NCBI GenBank assembly: GCA_900549655.1
Contig: UROZ01000004.1
Location: 1 to 46,392 of the forward strand
Origin: an uncultured Collinsella sp.
GTDB lineage: Bacteria > Actinomycetota > Coriobacteriia > Coriobacteriales > Coriobacteriaceae
Length of the DNA stretch: 46,392 nucleotides
Direction: 5' to 3'
The notes under the pieces were generated by a model. The model was not told the origin of the DNA. It searched no databases and saw only the letters and a program-made list of their open reading frames with translations. A program made the translations under genes and the position numbers. Positions 44,133 through 46,392 of this stretch are shown in pieces (positions within the stretch are counted from its first letter, which is position 1; each line of letters opens with the position of its first letter).

Positions 44133-44259
44133 TCGGTGAACGGTAGTTGATTAATTTAAGATTTTCCCAGCTAAAGGCTATTTTTTCCGAGCAATACAAT
44201 AAGCTTGCAACCGTTCACCGATTGGATATAACATATTGAATATATTGTTGTAACAATAT
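44133..44259 (+). promoter_or_regulatory. Promoter and operators of the TIM-barrel/GntR unit
   Basis: TTGCAA (44205-44210), a 16-bp spacer and TATAAC (44227-44232) form a promoter. ACCGTTCACCGA (44210-44221) fills the start of the spacer, and its exact inverse TCGGTGAACGGT lies at 44133-44144. A perfect palindrome ATATTGTT-GT-AACAATAT lies at 44242-44259, just downstream of the -10; its GT..AC core suits a GntR-family regulator, probably the one encoded at 45299. Confidence 0.62.
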
Positions 44260-44305
44260 TAGAGACAATGTCACAAGCCTGTCGTTCTAGTCAAAGGAAG
44301 TAACA

Positions 44306-45226
44306 ATGCCCAAACGATTACTGAACATGTCCGCATCCGATTTTGCCGCCACGTCACCCATGGATCTAAAGCAGGCAATTCTGGCTTCCGAGGGACGTAC
44401 CATCATGGCGGAAAACGTACCCTCTTCCCAATTTCTCGGCGGCGTTACTAATGCAGAAATCGAACGTGCCGCAGGTGCCGACCTGCTTCTGTTTAACGCG
44501 CTCGATGTGTTCGATCCAGTTATTGCCGGTATTCCAGATGATCTCAATGAAAACCCGGTCACTTGGGTGAAGCGAGCATGCGGAAGGCCCATTGGCGTCA
44601 ATCTGGAGCCAGTTGATAACGAGGCAGAGATGTCTGAATCCCGTACGGAAATCCCCATGGGTCGTCGCGTCTCTCCCAAGACCTTAGAAAAGGCAAACGA
44701 ACTCGGATTTGATTTTATTTGCCTCACAGGCAACCCTGGAACTGGCGTCTCCAACGATGCAATCGCCCATTCGATCAAACTCTCCAAAGAGCATTTCAAT
44801 GGCCTGATCATAGCCGGAAAAATGCATGGAGCAGGCGTTGCGGAACCTGTCATGACGCTCGAAATTGCGCGCAAGTTTGTTGACCTCGGCGTCGATATCC
44901 TTCTCGTACCAGCCCCCTACACCGTCCCTTGCTTCCAAGAAGCAGACCTGCGCGCCATCGTAGACTTTGTACGATCCCACAACGTAGGCAAGTCAATTGA
45001 AGAGAAGGTTCTCGTCATGGCGGCGAACGGGACGAGTCAAGACTCCTGCGACAGCGAGACCATTAAGAAAATAGGCCTTGCAGCAAAAGCAGCCGGCGCT
45101 GACCTCCAACATATCGGGGACTCCATGAACGGTATTTGCCTGCCCCAGAATATCTTCACGCTCGGACAAGCCCTTCGTGGATACAGGCATCAGATCGTCA
45201 TGCTGAGCCGCTCTGTGATACGTTAA
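44306..45226 (+). CDS. TIM-barrel protein of unknown function linked to PTS genes
   Basis: 306-aa cytoplasmic protein. Features visible: an N-terminal ASEGRTIMAENVP strand, the GADLLLFNALDVFDPVIAGIP block, GRPIGVNLEP, FDFICLTGNPGTGVSN, AGKMHGAG, VDILLVPAPYTVPCF and AANGTSQDSCD. The alternation of beta-strands ending in acidic or Gly-rich turns suggests a TIM barrel. I believe it belongs to an uncharacterised family often found beside PTS operons and sometimes labelled phosphonomutase-like, but cannot confirm this. It does not look like LacD. The ATG follows AAAGGAAG. It starts a unit with the GntR regulator and diverges from the EIICB gene. Confidence 0.65.
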   Translation: MPKRLLNMSASDFAATSPMDLKQAILASEGRTIMAENVPSSQFLGGVTNAEIERAAGADLLLFNALDVFDPVIAGIPDDLNENPVTWVKRACGRPIGVNLEPVDNEAEMSESRTEIPMGRRVSPKTLEKANELGFDFICLTGNPGTGVSNDAIAHSIKLSKEHFNGLIIAGKMHGAGVAEPVMTLEIARKFVDLGVDILLVPAPYTVPCFQEADLRAIVDFVRSHNVGKSIEEKVLVMAANGTSQDSCDSETIKKIGLAAKAAGADLQHIGDSMNGICLPQNIFTLGQALRGYRHQIVMLSRSVIR

Positions 45227-45298
45227 GATTGTTGCGCTCAAGCTACATCCCGACTGAGGCAACCATCAGATACCACCAATATGCAAACTGAGGCTCTA

Positions 45299-46018
45299 AT
45301 GCTCGATACACATGAAAAACGGCCACTCTATTTACAGCTCACCGACGCGCTGCTCAAGCAGATCGTCGATGTATATCAAGCAGACGATAAACTTCCAACA
45401 GAAATGGAACTCTGCGACGAATACGCCGTAAGCAGAACAACCGTCCGACTTGCCATGAGTGAGCTGGAGCGTCGTGGAAGTATCTATCGAATCCAAGGTA
45501 AGGGATCGTTTGTCGCACCGAAACGCGTTAGCGAGCTCAATTCACTTTTAGACTTTGACTTTGCAAGCCATTGCGATGGCGTTGATCCGGATGCCATCAC
45601 CAAACATTTCGGCGGCCTCACATCAGGTCGTCCAATTTCCGTAATGATGCTCCAACAATTTGGATGTCAAAGTCGCGATGAGATTCAGCGTCTTGAATTG
45701 ACCTACGAACTTGAAGGCAGCTTCATAGGCGCTGATACGTTCTTCATTTCAAAGTCGCGCGTTCCGAATAACCAGTTAGATTTTCAGGCATTTAGCAGAA
45801 TCATGGACGACTTGTCCAAGTCTATCCAATCTGTTAGAGAAAGCTATAGAGCACGTGAGCTTAGCGATTCCGAAGCCAGTAATTATGGTGTTGCAAAACT
45901 TCCGGTCATCGAACTGACTCATTATGCTTACGACTCCGGAGGCAAACTAATCTCAATTGTCTGCCGCACCGTCTTAACTGGGCGAATCCCTTATCAAAAC
46001 TTTATTTTCAAGTCCTAA
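45299..46018 (+). CDS. GntR/HutC-family regulator with UTRA domain
   Basis: 239-aa repressor: winged helix at residues about 10-70 (DKLPTEMELCDEYAVSRTTVRLAMSELERRGSIYRIQGKGSFV) and a UTRA ligand domain ending HYAYDSGGKLISIVCRTVLTGRIPYQ. The ATG at 45299 has GAGG 7 nt upstream. It follows the TIM-barrel gene by 72 nt and probably controls both that unit and the divergent EIICB gene through the palindromes in 44018-44259. The ligand is likely a sugar phosphate, as for other UTRA proteins beside PTS genes (inference). Confidence 0.9.
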   Translation: MLDTHEKRPLYLQLTDALLKQIVDVYQADDKLPTEMELCDEYAVSRTTVRLAMSELERRGSIYRIQGKGSFVAPKRVSELNSLLDFDFASHCDGVDPDAITKHFGGLTSGRPISVMMLQQFGCQSRDEIQRLELTYELEGSFIGADTFFISKSRVPNNQLDFQAFSRIMDDLSKSIQSVRESYRARELSDSEASNYGVAKLPVIELTHYAYDSGGKLISIVCRTVLTGRIPYQNFIFKS

Positions 46019-46034
46019 TGTTCTTTTTCTTTTG

Positions 46035-46089
46035 TCTCGATCTGTAACACGTAGCCGAGTTTTTAAGTCCTAACCGTTACAGATCGAGA
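46035..46089 (+). repeat. 55-nt palindromic unit G
   Basis: Arms TCTCGATCTGTAACA / CGTTACAGATCGAGA. First of four after cassette 4; the arm change A to G in CTCGATC is matched by GATCGAG on the other side. Confidence 0.87.
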
Positions 46090-46115
46090 CAAACAAGGTA
46101 GACCCCGCCGAATTG

Positions 46116-46170
46116 TCTCAATCTGTAACACTAAGACCGGTTTTGGACGTCTAGATGTTACAGATTGAGA
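46116..46170 (+). repeat. 55-nt palindromic unit H
   Basis: Arms TCTCAATCTGTAACA / TGTTACAGATTGAGA, with a different inner stem (AAGAC / GTCTA region). Starts 81 nt after unit G. Confidence 0.85.
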
Positions 46171-46195
46171 TGAATGCGCAGGCCAATCCTCTCAA

Positions 46196-46250
46196 TCTCA
46201 ATCTGTAACAACTAGCTGAATTATTCGGTCCTAGCTGTTACAGATCGAGA
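46196..46250 (+). repeat. 55-nt palindromic unit I
   Basis: Arms TCTCAATCTGTAACA / TGTTACAGATCGAGA, first sub-type centre. Starts 80 nt after unit H; preceded by a partial duplication CTCAATCTCAATC. Confidence 0.87.
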
Positions 46251-46275
46251 CAAACGGAATAGGCCGGGTCAAAAA

Positions 46276-46330
46276 TCTCAATCTGTAACATCTGGTTGGT
46301 GGTTTCACCCCTACCTGTTACAGGTTGAGA
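46276..46330 (+). repeat. 55-nt palindromic unit J
   Basis: Arms TCTCAATCTGTAACA / TGTTACAGGTTGAGA with a wholly different paired centre (GGTTGGTGG / CACCCCTACC). Starts 80 nt after unit I. The remaining 62 bases of the window hold nothing I can assign. Confidence 0.85.
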
Positions 46331-46392
46331 CGATTTGATAGTGGAGTCCTTATTTGCGCGTCATATCGCGTAGCGCTGACGCGCTGGTTTCC

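Noticed and set aside
44306..45226. LacD (tagatose-bisphosphate aldolase), which would complete the pathway
   Set aside because: None of the LacD sequence blocks I know are present, and the gene is regulated with cassette 4, not with lacABXC.
46035..46330. CRISPR-like array (four repeats, 25-26-nt linkers)
   Set aside because: The repeats are 55-nt full palindromes with variable centres, the linkers share a conserved start, other clusters have only two units, and there are no cas genes in the window.

Overview
The window is high-GC (roughly 60%), with a strong preference for C or G in the third codon position. Gene content (F1F0 ATP synthase operon led by a small membrane protein, LCP-murA pair, PTS-driven galactoside use, LacI and GntR regulators) suggests a host-associated actinobacterium of the Coriobacteriia, most likely Collinsella or a close relative. 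That placement is an inference from gene content and style; there is no rRNA or tRNA gene in the window to confirm it.

Layout. 1-7.4 kb: a phosphohexomutase, a homocysteine S-methyltransferase downstream of a DtxR/MntR-type metalloregulator, a divergent peptidase T, then an LCP-family wall ligase and murA. 7.4-14.4 kb: a complete ATP synthase operon on the minus strand (atpI-like, B, E, F, H, A, G, D, C) with a recognisable promoter and a strong terminator. 14.5-19.9 kb: upp, glpK, tsaC, a HigBA-type toxin-antitoxin pair and a prmC with a large insertion. 20.4-23.7 kb: a tagatose-6-phosphate operon (lacA, lacB, lacX-like, lacC) without lacD. 23.8-25.4 kb: an unknown membrane protein and one lactose-family PTS EIIA.

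25.6-40.1 kb holds three paralogous sugar cassettes. Each has a minus-strand LacI-family regulator diverging from a plus-strand pair of EIICB permease and GH1 6-phospho-glycosidase; the order of the pair is swapped in the middle cassette. A fourth block (42.2-46.0 kb) has another EIICB diverging from a TIM-barrel gene of unknown function and a GntR/UTRA regulator. Between cassettes three and four lie a Fic-domain gene with a 30-bp-arm palindromic promoter and a broken DeoR-family regulator. The single EIIA probably serves all four permeases. Imported phospho-galactosides would be split by the GH1 enzymes, and galactose 6-phosphate would feed LacAB and LacC.

The most striking non-coding structure is a family of ten palindromic units, each exactly 55 nt. 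They sit in pairs, or a run of four, at 80/81-nt period just after the right end of each cassette. A second structured repeat of about 110 nt directly abuts the stop codons of two unrelated genes (LCP and lacC) and shows compensatory base changes. Several shared operator-like motifs tie the cassette promoters together. Bases 1-216 hold nothing I can assign.
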